The translations under genes and the position numbers were made by a program. The notes beneath the pieces are model-generated. The model was not told the DNA's origin. It saw only the letters and a program-made list of their open reading frames with translations, and made no database searches. Of a stretch of 64,000 bases of DNA, positions 26,006-36,069 are shown in pieces. Numbering within the stretch: the first letter of the stretch is position 1; the number at the start of each line of letters is the position of its first letter. Source of the stretch: Fimbriimonadales bacterium (lineage in GTDB: Bacteria > Armatimonadota > Fimbriimonadia > Fimbriimonadales > GBS-DC); NCBI GenBank assembly GCA_025061985.1, contig JANXAW010000005.1, positions 1 to 64,000 of the forward strand, given 5' to 3'.

Positions 26006-29000
26006 ATGCGCGTTCAGGCTCTCACTCTGGCAGGTCTACTCTGCTGCGTCGGTTTTGCGCAATCGGTAATCAAGTTTGCCCGCTTCCCCGCGCCCTCGCC
26101 TGATGGCACTAAGGTCGCCTTCTCGTGGCAGGGTGACCTTTGGATTGCGCCCGTCACGGGAGGCGTGGCGCAACGGCTGACGGTACACCCTGGCTACGAC
26201 TTCGCCCCCGTCTGGTCGCCCGACGGCAAGAAAATCGCCTTCACTTCTGATAGGCACGGCAACGACGATGTGTTTGTGTTGTATTTAGATACGGGCGAGG
26301 TCAAGCGTCTCACCTACTTTTCGGGGCGCGATCGCGCGTGGGGCTGGACGCCCGACAGCAAAGCCGTGCTGTTTGAATCGCGTCGCGATGCCGAACCCTA
26401 CGGCGCAGACTTCAGTGCGTATGTCGCCCCGCTGGAGGGGGGCACGGCATACCGCCTGCACAAAGCCAGTGGCGCGCCCTTCGCGCTTTCGCCCGACGGC
26501 AAACGCCTTGTGTTTGTGCGCAACGACAGCGCGTGGTGGCGCAAGGGCTACAGAGGCAGCGCGCAGGGCGACCTATGGCTGGTTGACCTCACCACCCAAC
26601 GCTACACCCGCCTCACGAACACCGATACGCCCGACACCTTCCCGATGTGGGGCGCGGACGGGCGCACGCTCTACTTCGTCTCCGAGCGCGACGGCACGGC
26701 TAACCTCTACGCGATGGATGTGCAAACCCGTCGCGTGCGCCCGCTCACGCGCTTCAAAGACGATGGCGTGCGCTTCCCCCAAATTAGCGCGAACGGCAAG
26801 GTGATCACCTTTGAGCAGGGGATGGAGGTGTACCGCCTTGACCTTGCAACGGGGGCGATGAGCGTGATTACCCTGCAAGTGCCTGCGCAAGACCGTCGGA
26901 TGCCCGAAATGGTGCGCCGCACCTTTAGTGCGAATGTAGACGACTACGCAATCGCCCCCGACGCGAAGGAGTTCGTGTATGTCGTGCGGGGCGAGTTGTT
27001 TGCCGCGCGCTTTCCCGACGGAGGTCCCTCGCGCAACTTGACTGAAACAGTAGAACCCGAAGGCAGCCCGCAACTTTCGCCCGACGGCAAGGCAGTTTAC
27101 TTTGAGGCGGAGCGAAACGGCGTCAGCCACATCTACAAGCTCACCTCTGATGACCCCGATGAGCCGCGCTTGCGCCGCGCGCGCAAGCACAAAGTGGAGC
27201 AGCTCACCCACAGCCCGCAAGGCGAGAGCAAGCCGCGCCTTTCGCCCGATGGCAAGCTGCTGGCGTTCCAGCGCGGGCAGGGCGAACTGGTGGTGATGCA
27301 CCTTGAGACCAAGCAAGAGCGCGTGCTGACCTCCTCATGGAACTTAGGCAACATCGCGTGGTCGCCCGACAGCCGCTGGATTGCTTTTGACCGCTACGAC
27401 GAGAACTACAACAGCGATGTGTTCATTGTGCGCGTGCCCGAGTTCGAAACGCCCAAGCAGGAGGAGAAGCCCGCCACGCCTGCGCCGTCGTCGGACACAT
27501 CCGCGCCGCCGCACGACACAGTCGCGTCGAGTCGCGGCGCATATGCGTCGAGAGACGGCGCAGATGGGGCGAGCGAGGGCGTGGAGGGATTGGAGCACCC
27601 GATGCGTGGCGTCCGCGTCTCGCGGACGAAAACCGTCGGCGAGGACGCCGACACTCCCGTAGCGTCCGCGTCTCGCGGACGAACCGTCGGCGAGGACGCC
27701 GACGCTACGAATACCCTCGTCGGCGAGGATGCCAACGCTACGAGTGGCGCCAGTCCTCCAAACCAAAACCCGCCCGATGCTCAGCCCCAACTCTACAACC
27801 TCTCTCGCCACCCGCGCAACGACTTTGCCCCTAGCTGGTCTGCCGATGGGCGCGCGCTTGTGTTCCTGTCGGAGCGCGAGACCGACACCCTCAACATCTG
27901 CCATGTGTGGCTGCGCCGCGAGGATTTCGAGCGCACCCGCGCCGACCGCGAAGACGAAGAAGACGACAAATACGACGCCCCCAAAAAGCAAGAGAAGCAA
28001 GACAAAAAAGAACCCCTGCGCGTGGAGATTGATCTTGAAGACATCCACCTGCGCGTGCGATTGGTGACGCGCTACGCCGCAGGCGTGCAGGAAGCCGTCG
28101 TCGCACCCGACGGCGAACAAATCGCCTTCCGCAGCGCGTATCAGGGGCAAAGCGACCTGTATGTCATCAAATGGGACGGCAGCGACGAACGACGCCTCAC
28201 CACAGGCGGACTGTCGCCCGAAAACTTGCAGTGGAGCAAGGACGGCAAAACCATCTACTTCCTCAGCCGCGGCAGGCTGCAGCGGATTGCAGCCTCAGGC
28301 GGTAACCCCCAAACCACCCGCACCGACGCAGAGATCACCATCTACCCCGCCAAGGAGCGCGAATACTTGTTTGAGGCAGCGTGGCGCACGCTGAACGAGA
28401 CCTTCTACGACCCCAACTTTCACGGCGTGAACTGGGCGGCGATGCGCGAGAAGTATCGCCCCTTCCTGCCGTATGCCCAAACTGATCGGGACTTCACGGC
28501 AGTGGTGATGATGATGCTGGGCGAGCTGCGCTCGTCGCATGTGAGCTTTTCGCTGGCGCGCTCCGAAAGCGCAGACTCGCCTTCCAACACGGGCATGCTG
28601 GGTGTGGTGTTTAGCGATGTGCGCGACGGCGACGGGCTGCTGATTGAGCGCGTGCTGCCCAACACGCCCGCCTCACGCAAGGATGTGAACCTGCAGCCAG
28701 GGGAACGCATCCTGGCGATCGATGGCAAGCCCCTCACGCGCACAACGGATGTGTACCAGCTGCTGGACAACACCGTCGGCAAGCGGATCGAGCTGACCGT
28801 GCGGAGTAAAGACGGCACGGAGCGGCGCGTGTACCTGCGCCCGATCTCCATTGCCGAGTTCAACAACGCCGTCTATCGCGACTGGGTAGAGCGCAACCGT
28901 CGGTTTGTAGAGGAGCGCGCAGGTGGGCGCGTGGGCTATGTGCACATTCAAGCGATGGGCGAAGCGAGCCTGCGTGAGTTCGAGCGCGACCTCTACGCCG

Positions 29001-29488
29001 TCGCCTACGGCAAGGAAGCGCTGATTATCGATGTGCGCTATAACAGCGGCGGGCGCATAGCAGACTACCTACTGACGATGCTCCATCCCGTGCGCCATGC
29101 CTACACCGTAGGGCGCAACGGCGAGCGCGGCTACCCCCAAGACAGGCTGCCGCTGATCGGCTGGCATTTGCCGATTGTGGTGCTGTGCAACGAGGGTAGC
29201 TTCAGCAACGCCGAGATTTTCGCGCACGCCATCAAAACGCTCAAGCGCGGACCACTGGTGGGCATGCCCACCGCAGGCGGCGTGATCAGCACGGGGCAAC
29301 GCAGGCTGATGGACGGCAGCACCGTCTCCACCCCAGGGCGCGGCTGGTTCACGATTGACAAGGGCATCAACTTGGAAGGCAACGGCGCCGTGCCCGACTA
29401 CCTTGTAGACTACACGCCTGAAGACGAGGCAACGGGTAAAGACCCGCAGCTGGAGAAGGCAATAGAGGTCGTGCGCCGAGGGCGGTAG
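26006..29488 (+). CDS. Tricorn-like S41 peptidase (beta-propeller, PDZ, C-terminal protease)
   Basis: Repeated PD40/WD40-like SPDGKKIAF units; PDZ ERILAIDGKPLTR; S41 GSFSNAEIFAHAIK. Likely start ATG 26006. Confidence 0.9.
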   Translation: MRVQALTLAGLLCCVGFAQSVIKFARFPAPSPDGTKVAFSWQGDLWIAPVTGGVAQRLTVHPGYDFAPVWSPDGKKIAFTSDRHGNDDVFVLYLDTGEVKRLTYFSGRDRAWGWTPDSKAVLFESRRDAEPYGADFSAYVAPLEGGTAYRLHKASGAPFALSPDGKRLVFVRNDSAWWRKGYRGSAQGDLWLVDLTTQRYTRLTNTDTPDTFPMWGADGRTLYFVSERDGTANLYAMDVQTRRVRPLTRFKDDGVRFPQISANGKVITFEQGMEVYRLDLATGAMSVITLQVPAQDRRMPEMVRRTFSANVDDYAIAPDAKEFVYVVRGELFAARFPDGGPSRNLTETVEPEGSPQLSPDGKAVYFEAERNGVSHIYKLTSDDPDEPRLRRARKHKVEQLTHSPQGESKPRLSPDGKLLAFQRGQGELVVMHLETKQERVLTSSWNLGNIAWSPDSRWIAFDRYDENYNSDVFIVRVPEFETPKQEEKPATPAPSSDTSAPPHDTVASSRGAYASRDGADGASEGVEGLEHPMRGVRVSRTKTVGEDADTPVASASRGRTVGEDADATNTLVGEDANATSGASPPNQNPPDAQPQLYNLSRHPRNDFAPSWSADGRALVFLSERETDTLNICHVWLRREDFERTRADREDEEDDKYDAPKKQEKQDKKEPLRVEIDLEDIHLRVRLVTRYAAGVQEAVVAPDGEQIAFRSAYQGQSDLYVIKWDGSDERRLTTGGLSPENLQWSKDGKTIYFLSRGRLQRIAASGGNPQTTRTDAEITIYPAKEREYLFEAAWRTLNETFYDPNFHGVNWAAMREKYRPFLPYAQTDRDFTAVVMMMLGELRSSHVSFSLARSESADSPSNTGMLGVVFSDVRDGDGLLIERVLPNTPASRKDVNLQPGERILAIDGKPLTRTTDVYQLLDNTVGKRIELTVRSKDGTERRVYLRPISIAEFNNAVYRDWVERNRRFVEERAGGRVGYVHIQAMGEASLREFERDLYAVAYGKEALIIDVRYNSGGRIADYLLTMLHPVRHAYTVGRNGERGYPQDRLPLIGWHLPIVVLCNEGSFSNAEIFAHAIKTLKRGPLVGMPTAGGVISTGQRRLMDGSTVSTPGRGWFTIDKGINLEGNGAVPDYLVDYTPEDEATGKDPQLEKAIEVVRRGR
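27606..27742 (+). repeat. In-frame palindromic repeat units within the tricorn-like gene
   Basis: Unit GTAGCGTCCGCGTCTCGCGGACGAACCGTCGGCGAGGACGCCGACGCTACG (two copies, 27606-27655 and 27659-27709, plus partial 27718-27742) containing hairpins GTCCGCG-tct-CGCGGAC and CGTCGGCG-agga-CGCCGACG. Confidence 0.85.
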
Positions 29489-29581
29489 CAAGCGTGGCGT
29501 GGGCATGCCTTGTTAGCGTAGGCTCAAGCAAGGCGTAGTGCAAGCGGGGCTGCTTGTGCCACCGCCCTCCAACCCGCTGCC

Positions 29582-32500
29582 CTACCGGTAATCTCCCATC
29601 AACACAAATCCTGACCAGTAGTAGGGATCCGCATACAACGTGCTGCGGCGCAGCGCCAGCTGCGCTCGCCTGAGTGCCTCATCCTTTGCCACTCCACGCA
29701 GATACCACTTGTAGAAGCTATGCACCAACTCCGCTGTTGCCTTATCGCTCACTTCCCACAAACTCATTCCAACGCTTCGCGCGCCCGCCCCCAAGAACGC
29801 GCGACCCAAACTGTACATCCCCTCATGCAATCGCAACGCTCCTACCCCCGTCTCACACGCCGACAGCATCACCACATCCGCATTCAACCGCCACCTAAAC
29901 AACACCTCCTCTGCCGTGAGCATTCCCCTTGGCGCGCCTGCAGGCGCCAACAACAACGCCGAACCAAGCGGGTCGGTATTGTCTGCGCGCGCGTGACATG
30001 CAAAATGCACCACCCGCGCGTTTTTCGCTAACCGCTGCACCACCTGCGGCGTCGCCTGAGCGTTCTCCACCACCCCCGCCTGCCTACCAAACAGCCTCCG
30101 CAACAGTTGCACCTCCACTCGCACCGCTGGCAGGTCTGTCAATAGCGTGCTCGCTCCCGAACGACGCAGCAAGGTGGCCACTGGGGAACGCGCCTGCGCC
30201 GACTCTATCGGCGCGCCCCCTGTGTACCGCCACACCGCTGCTATCACCACCCCCTGCGTCGCAGGTCGCACCCGACGCACCTGACGATACACCCCCACTG
30301 AGGGCGTAAGATGCAGCGTCGCCCGCTCTACCCAATACACCGGCTGACCACCTCGCCTCTCTACGATCAATGCCGCCCAGGGCAATTGGCTCAGCACCCC
30401 GTCTGGACACAACAGCACTCGCCGCGCCCCCTTGAGCATTCCTTGCACGGGCGCTACCAGCTGCGCGTACAGCTGCTGGCTTAGGCGCTGCCAACTCTCG
30501 CGCTCAGGCGCACTGCGAAACGCAGGCATCTTGCCCAAAATCCGCCGTAACTCCCGCACCTGCTGCTCCAACTGTTTGCTGTCTACCTCGCGCACCACGC
30601 CTTGCACTCGCGTGGGCGAGACCGCCACAATCAGCAGGTAGTTCTCCATTAGCGCGTAATACAACAACACCGTGCCTGCATCGAGGCTCTGCTGGATTTG
30701 CTGAATGCTTAGTGGCGTCGGCAGATACTGACGCGCAAACGCAGGAAACTCCCGACGGATACGCTCGTCCAACGCGCGTTGTTGCTGCTCCAAGGCGCGT
30801 AGCCTCCGCTGCAGTTGGGCAAGCTGCTCAGGGTTGTTGAGATCTGCCCGCTGCAGTTGACGATAGGCGCGCTGGCGCTGCGCGCTGAGCTGCTGGTGCT
30901 GCTGCAAGAGTTGACGCAGGGGCGCAGGCAGGTTTGGGCTGAGCGCCAGCTGGCGCTGGTGAAGGGTTTCGGCGAGACTACGGGCACGGCTGCGCTCGAA
31001 GGCTTCGGCGGCTTTGGCGGGCTGGTTGAGTTGCAAGTAGGCAAGGGCAAGCAAGAGGTAGGGCTGGAAACGCTGTTCCGCCAGTAGGGCGCGGGTTTCA
31101 GGGTCAGCAAGGGTTTGGCGGTGGGCCTCCACAAGGGCAACAGCGCGCTGCAAAAGTTGCAGAGCGGCTTGGGGCTGGCGCTGAATGAGTTTCAGCTGCG
31201 CAAGGTTGCTGAGCGTGCCCGCCACAGTTAGCGAGTTGGGAGCAAGGCGTTCTTGAATCGCCAACGCCCGCTCAAAGGAGCGCTGCGCCAACACCACATC
31301 GCCTCGATGACGAGCCACACTCCCTAAGTTGTTGAGCGTACCCGCCACTTCCAGCGAGTTGGGAGCAAGACGCTCATAAAGCGCCAACGCCTGCTCAAAG
31401 TAGCGCTGCGCCAACGCCAAATCGCCCCCATCACGAGCTGCAAGCCCCAGACAAACATGCGTGCTTGCCATAGTTAGTGAGTTGGGAGCGAGGCGTTCTT
31501 GAATCGCCAACGCCCGCCCATAGTACTGCTGCGCCGACACCAAATCGCCGTAGTTCAGGGCTACATTCCCCAAGTTGTTGAGCGTACCCGCCACTTCCAG
31601 CGAGTTGGGAGCAAGACGCTCATAAAGCGCCAACGCCTGCTCAAAGTAACGCCACGCCAATAGCAAATCACCGCGATAGAAAGCCACGCCCCCTAAGTTG
31701 TTGAGCGTACTTGCCACAGTTAGCGAGTTGGGAACAAGGCGTACCTTGATCGCCAACGCCTGCTCAAAGTACCGCTGCGCTAAGTTCAAATCCCCCCACC
31801 TATGAGCTACAACCCCCAAGTTGTTGAGCGTGTTTGCCACCTCCAGTGAGTTGGGGGCGAGGTGTTTGTGAAGTGCTAATGCCTGCTCGAAGTAGCGCCG
31901 CGCCAACGCCACATTACCCTGATCGCCAGCCACAATCCCCAAGTTGTTGAGCGTGTCTGCCGTTTCTGGTGAGCCGGGAGTAAGGCGCTCAAAAATCACC
32001 AGCGCTTGCTCCCAACACTGCTGGGCAAATCCCAACACGCGCGCGTTATACCAATCCGCGCCCGCATTACCCAATATCCGCGCCAGTGTCAACGGTCTTC
32101 TTTGCTCAGCCCTTGCGAGTTCCAACGCTTGCTCCACCAACCGACGCGATCCTGCCTCATTTGCGCGCCACACGCAGAACGCTTGACCCAGCATCGCCTC
32201 CACCACAAGCGCCCCATCTCCTATCTCGCGCCACAGCTGCTCGGCGCGCTCCCATGCAAGGAGCGCCTCCTGCAACCTGTTCAGCTCCTGCAACGCCCGC
32301 GCCCGAAACCGCTGCGCATACGCCTGCCCAACCGCGTCGCCCTTTTCGGTTGCCCGCTGCAGCAAGGCGCTGGCTTGTTGCAGAGCCTCTTCATACTTGC
32401 GCTTGTGGAGTCGAGTGCGAATTACCTCCACCAACGGCTTGAGGTCAGGGTGCGGTTCAGGCGCAGGGGCATCCTGGTGCGGGGGTTGTTGCTGCCCCGC

Positions 32501-32614
32501 GGGGTCGGGCGGAACTGTAGGCGCTTGCGCCTCGCAAGGCGAGCCCAGCCCCACCAGCAGCACACAGCTCAGGCACAAAATAGCCCTCCCTACAACGCAT
32601 CGGCTTAGCCTCAT
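29582..32614 (-). CDS. TPR-repeat CHAT-domain (caspase-like) protein
   Basis: Signal peptide; many 42-aa TPRs (LNNLGxVAxxxGDLxLAQRYFEQALALxERLAPNSLEVA); C-terminal CHAT with VVHFACHARADN (His) and VVMLSACETGVG (Cys). Confidence 0.9.
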   Translation of the reverse strand: MRLSRCVVGRAILCLSCVLLVGLGSPCEAQAPTVPPDPAGQQQPPHQDAPAPEPHPDLKPLVEVIRTRLHKRKYEEALQQASALLQRATEKGDAVGQAYAQRFRARALQELNRLQEALLAWERAEQLWREIGDGALVVEAMLGQAFCVWRANEAGSRRLVEQALELARAEQRRPLTLARILGNAGADWYNARVLGFAQQCWEQALVIFERLTPGSPETADTLNNLGIVAGDQGNVALARRYFEQALALHKHLAPNSLEVANTLNNLGVVAHRWGDLNLAQRYFEQALAIKVRLVPNSLTVASTLNNLGGVAFYRGDLLLAWRYFEQALALYERLAPNSLEVAGTLNNLGNVALNYGDLVSAQQYYGRALAIQERLAPNSLTMASTHVCLGLAARDGGDLALAQRYFEQALALYERLAPNSLEVAGTLNNLGSVARHRGDVVLAQRSFERALAIQERLAPNSLTVAGTLSNLAQLKLIQRQPQAALQLLQRAVALVEAHRQTLADPETRALLAEQRFQPYLLLALAYLQLNQPAKAAEAFERSRARSLAETLHQRQLALSPNLPAPLRQLLQQHQQLSAQRQRAYRQLQRADLNNPEQLAQLQRRLRALEQQQRALDERIRREFPAFARQYLPTPLSIQQIQQSLDAGTVLLYYALMENYLLIVAVSPTRVQGVVREVDSKQLEQQVRELRRILGKMPAFRSAPERESWQRLSQQLYAQLVAPVQGMLKGARRVLLCPDGVLSQLPWAALIVERRGGQPVYWVERATLHLTPSVGVYRQVRRVRPATQGVVIAAVWRYTGGAPIESAQARSPVATLLRRSGASTLLTDLPAVRVEVQLLRRLFGRQAGVVENAQATPQVVQRLAKNARVVHFACHARADNTDPLGSALLLAPAGAPRGMLTAEEVLFRWRLNADVVMLSACETGVGALRLHEGMYSLGRAFLGAGARSVGMSLWEVSDKATAELVHSFYKWYLRGVAKDEALRRAQLALRRSTLYADPYYWSGFVLMGDYR

Positions 32615-32654
32615 TCGTCAGCCACCCATCCCGAGGCCACACGCGCCCAATGAT

Positions 32655-33521
32655 TTGCTGCTCGAAAAGATTCGCCAAATCCAGCAAGGTATCCTACTTT
32701 CTGTGGATGCATCGCGGGAGAGCAACGACTGGGAAGAGCTGCAGGCGCTGGTAGCAGAGGTAGCTGCAGCTGAGGCAGCTAATCGCGAGTCGCTTGCTAG
32801 TCGCTTGCTGGAGGCGTTGCGCCCGCGCGTGTACCAGATTGTCCGCAGCGTCTGCCCCGACTCGGAGCTGGCACAAGACATCACCCAAGAGGCTTTGCTG
32901 CGCCTCTGGCAGCGACTGCACACCTATAACCCTGCAATCGCGCCCTTTCGCAGCTGGCTCTCGCGCGTGGTTATTCACTGCGCCTACAACGTGCTGGCAC
33001 GCCAAGCGCGACTGTCCCGCTACGAACTTCGCGAGACGGACCAACTCCTCCTCGCTGCCAAGAAGACTGCGCCCTCTGCACTAGAGCAAGCCCCAGCGAG
33101 CGAAGTAGAAGCAGTGGAACAGGTAGCACAACGCGAACGACTCGACCGCATTCTCGCCCTAGCCCAGCAGACACTTTCGCCCGACGAGTACCTCGTGTGG
33201 CTAGAACAGACCGTAAACGGCTCCTCCTACGCCGAAATCGCCCTTCTTTTGGAGCGCAGTGAGAGTTGGGCGCGGCAAACCCTCCTACGCGCCCGCCAAA
33301 AACTGGCAGCCGCGATCCTGCTTGACCCCACCCTCCTTAGCTTAGCCGAAATCCGCGAAGCTATCCGCCGATGCCAGCATTCGCAAGACCCTCTTACGCC
33401 TCAGGAGTTGCAATTGCTGCAGGCATGCATCAGCGAGCAGGCTCGTCGCCCGCCCCCATGGCGACACACCGCGCGGTTCCGTCGCGCGTGCGCCAAGCTG
33501 CTAAACCACCTACTGGACTGA
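32655..33521 (+). CDS. ECF-like RNA polymerase sigma factor
   Basis: LRPRVYQIVRSVCPDSELAQDITQEALLRLWQRLHTYNPAIAPFRSWLSRVVIHCAYNVLARQAR (region 2) and SYAEIALLLERSESWARQTLLRARQKLA (region 4). Start uncertain (TTG 32655 proposed; track extends upstream). Confidence 0.8.
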   Translation: MLLEKIRQIQQGILLSVDASRESNDWEELQALVAEVAAAEAANRESLASRLLEALRPRVYQIVRSVCPDSELAQDITQEALLRLWQRLHTYNPAIAPFRSWLSRVVIHCAYNVLARQARLSRYELRETDQLLLAAKKTAPSALEQAPASEVEAVEQVAQRERLDRILALAQQTLSPDEYLVWLEQTVNGSSYAEIALLLERSESWARQTLLRARQKLAAAILLDPTLLSLAEIREAIRRCQHSQDPLTPQELQLLQACISEQARRPPPWRHTARFRRACAKLLNHLLD

Positions 33522-33725
33522 TGAGGTACACTAGCAAAACTACCGTACTCGCCGACCCTAAGCGCGAGGGAGCTGTTCCTATCGAACGCGGGCGAGGCGC
33601 CCCCTGAGCCGCAAAACCGTGGCACCTCACACCTGCTACCTCCTGACTCTGTCACGAACGGGGCGCCTTGGCTGTAAGTTAGCACGGGGCGAGCGCATAC
33701 GCCACCCCCTGCCAAGGAGGATGGC

Positions 33726-34856
33726 ATGAGTACGGAACGACACACACAACCAGAGCGCACGCCATTGGAACGGCGGCTAGCAGCGCGCCTCAAGAGCGCC
33801 CCGATTGGTGAATGCTTGTCCTTTGAGCAGATACTGGCACTGGCGCGGCAGGGGCGTCGCGCACCCGGCTATCACACGCTAATGCAGCACGTGATCACTT
33901 GCGCCGAGTGTCGGCAGGCAGTGTTGCAAGCACGCGCCTTAGTGCGAGCGCAGCGCCCTGCTTGGGCACGCTGGCTACAGCAGTTGGCAACCCTACGCCC
34001 GCTTGTGTGGGCACCTGCTGTCGGCGTCGCTGTGCTCGCGCTGGTCTTCCTTCTCTGGTACGGACGCGGGACAAAGCAACAGCAACTTGCTGCAAACCTG
34101 CCCGCCCGCGAAATGCCCTCTGTGGCAGCTGCCCAACCTGAAGCCCCTCGCGCCCCAGCCGATACCAGACGCTCCGTTGCAGTGTCCCCTCGCCTCGCTG
34201 AGGCACGCCCTGCAGTACCCGCACCCCAACGCGCCTTTCTGCCACCCAGCCAGCGCGAACTTCAGCAAGCTGCCAAGTACCCCTCGTTCGTTGGTAGCGC
34301 TGTGCAACTGTTCACGCAGGTCGCCGCAACACTTGGCAAGCGGTCAGCGCCCGAAGCCGCAGCACCCCCAATCGAGTTCATCCAACCCGACCTTCAGCGC
34401 AACCTCTCGATTCCGCCTCGGACCCGCCGCTTCCAGTGGAAGCCCGTAGCAGAAGCATCAAGCTACCTGTTTTTCCTCAAGCGCGTCGGTGGCGGCATCG
34501 TCGCCCAAGCCACCCTCAACGCCGACCAGAACGAGTTCACCCTCGAAGCGCCTCTCCCGCCCGCGCAATACGAAGTGCACCTCGTGGCTCAACTACCCAG
34601 CCGAGCGCTTTCGCTGCGACGGGAGTTCTATGTGCTATTCCCTGAGCTCCAACAGCGCTATGAGTGGGCACAGCAACACGCGGAAAAGCTGCCCCTGCTA
34701 AGTGCCGCCGTGTTCTACGAAATAGACCGGTTCGAGGACGCCCTGCGTTGCATTGAGCGCGCCGCCCAGAAGTACCCTAATGACCCGCTGGTAGCCCAGT
34801 GGCGCAGGATTATCCAGATCCGCATAAGTTTACGAGTTGGTGAGTACAGCGAGTAG
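33726..34856 (+). CDS. Membrane-anchored anti-sigma-like protein with zinc-finger-like motif
   Basis: N-terminal HTLMQHVITCAECRQAV (HxxxCxxC); TM LVWAPAVGVAVLALVFLLWY; follows the sigma gene. Confidence 0.65.
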   Translation: MSTERHTQPERTPLERRLAARLKSAPIGECLSFEQILALARQGRRAPGYHTLMQHVITCAECRQAVLQARALVRAQRPAWARWLQQLATLRPLVWAPAVGVAVLALVFLLWYGRGTKQQQLAANLPAREMPSVAAAQPEAPRAPADTRRSVAVSPRLAEARPAVPAPQRAFLPPSQRELQQAAKYPSFVGSAVQLFTQVAATLGKRSAPEAAAPPIEFIQPDLQRNLSIPPRTRRFQWKPVAEASSYLFFLKRVGGGIVAQATLNADQNEFTLEAPLPPAQYEVHLVAQLPSRALSLRREFYVLFPELQQRYEWAQQHAEKLPLLSAAVFYEIDRFEDALRCIERAAQKYPNDPLVAQWRRIIQIRISLRVGEYSE

Positions 34857-34857
34857 A

Positions 34858-36027
34858 ATGCAAGTTTGGCCGCTTGCAGAGCAGCCAGAACGGTACGCCA
34901 TCGGGCTGATGGCAGGCACCTCGATGGACGGTATCGACGCCGCGCTCGTGCGCATCACTGGCAAGGGCGATACCATCCAAGTGCAAACCCTCGCTACCTA
35001 CCACAGCCCCTACACACCCGACGAGCGCGAGGGGCTGCTGCGACTTATCCGCGGAGGCAGCTTAGCAGACCTATGCGCGTGGGATGCTTACCTGGGCGAG
35101 CGATTTGCCCAAACCGCCCGCGAACTCATCGAGCGCGCCCAATCCCCCCGCATCGACTTCGTCGGCTCACACGGGCAAACCGCGTGGCATGCCCCAAACG
35201 CCCACCTGCTGGGCAAACCCGCCCCGAATACCCTGCAAATTGGGCAGCCTGATGTGATCGCCACTCGGCTAAATGTGCCCGTCGTTGCCGACTTCAGAAC
35301 ACGCGACATCGCCAACGGTGGGCAAGGCGCGCCTCTGGTACCCATCGTGGATTGGCTGCTGCTACGCAGCGAGACAGAACATCGAATCGCCCTCAACCTC
35401 GGCGGGATGGCAAACATCACCTTGCTGCCTGCAAACAGCACCCCTGAGCAGATTCTTGCCTTCGACACGGGACCTGCCAATGCCCTAATTGACCTCGCCG
35501 TTGCCCGCTACACGCACGGCGCACGACGCTACGACCCCGATGGAACCTACGCGGAGCAGGGAGCCGTTGACGCAGCGCTACTTGAGTACCTGATGAGCCA
35601 CCCCTACCTCCATCAGCCCCCACCCAAGTCTACGGGACGCGAAGCGTTCGGCGAGCCACTGCTGGAAGAAATCGTTGCAAACTTTCCTGCAGTGTCGCCC
35701 CTTGACCTGATAGCCACGCTCACGGAGTTCACAGCAGCTTCGATTGCGGATGCGCTCCACCGCTGGATCTTGCCCTCATACCCCATCGCGCGGATCATCA
35801 TCTCTGGGGGCGGTGTGCACAACCGCTCACTCTGGCGCAGGCTGCGCCAGCGACTGCCCAACCTCCACCTTTGCACCTCCGCCGAGTTCGACATTGACCC
35901 CGACTTCAAAGAGGCAATCGCCTTCGCCGTGCTAGCGGACCGCTTCCTACAGGGCTTGCCCGCGACTTACCCCAACACCACAGGCGTACGCACACCGACG
36001 CTTGCGGGCAAACTCTCGCTCCCATAG
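34858..36027 (+). CDS. anmK: Anhydro-N-acetylmuramic acid kinase
   Basis: YAIGLMAGTSMDGIDAALVRI...DFVGSHGQTAWHAP...LNLGGMANITLLP. Confidence 0.95.
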   Translation: MQVWPLAEQPERYAIGLMAGTSMDGIDAALVRITGKGDTIQVQTLATYHSPYTPDEREGLLRLIRGGSLADLCAWDAYLGERFAQTARELIERAQSPRIDFVGSHGQTAWHAPNAHLLGKPAPNTLQIGQPDVIATRLNVPVVADFRTRDIANGGQGAPLVPIVDWLLLRSETEHRIALNLGGMANITLLPANSTPEQILAFDTGPANALIDLAVARYTHGARRYDPDGTYAEQGAVDAALLEYLMSHPYLHQPPPKSTGREAFGEPLLEEIVANFPAVSPLDLIATLTEFTAASIADALHRWILPSYPIARIIISGGGVHNRSLWRRLRQRLPNLHLCTSAEFDIDPDFKEAIAFAVLADRFLQGLPATYPNTTGVRTPTLAGKLSLP

Positions 36028-36069
36028 CCTACACTGCCCGCATGGTATTATCGGGAAACGAACCCGCCC

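Noticed and set aside
22094-28150. Many antisense ORFs over the methyltransferase and tricorn-like genes (e.g. 22769-23368, 26573-27316, 27344-28150)
   Set aside because: Mirror frames of well-supported coding sequences with biased composition; no domain signatures.
29582-32614. Repetitive DNA considered as a CRISPR array or VNTR
   Set aside because: Repeats are coding TPR units in one open frame with no spacer structure.
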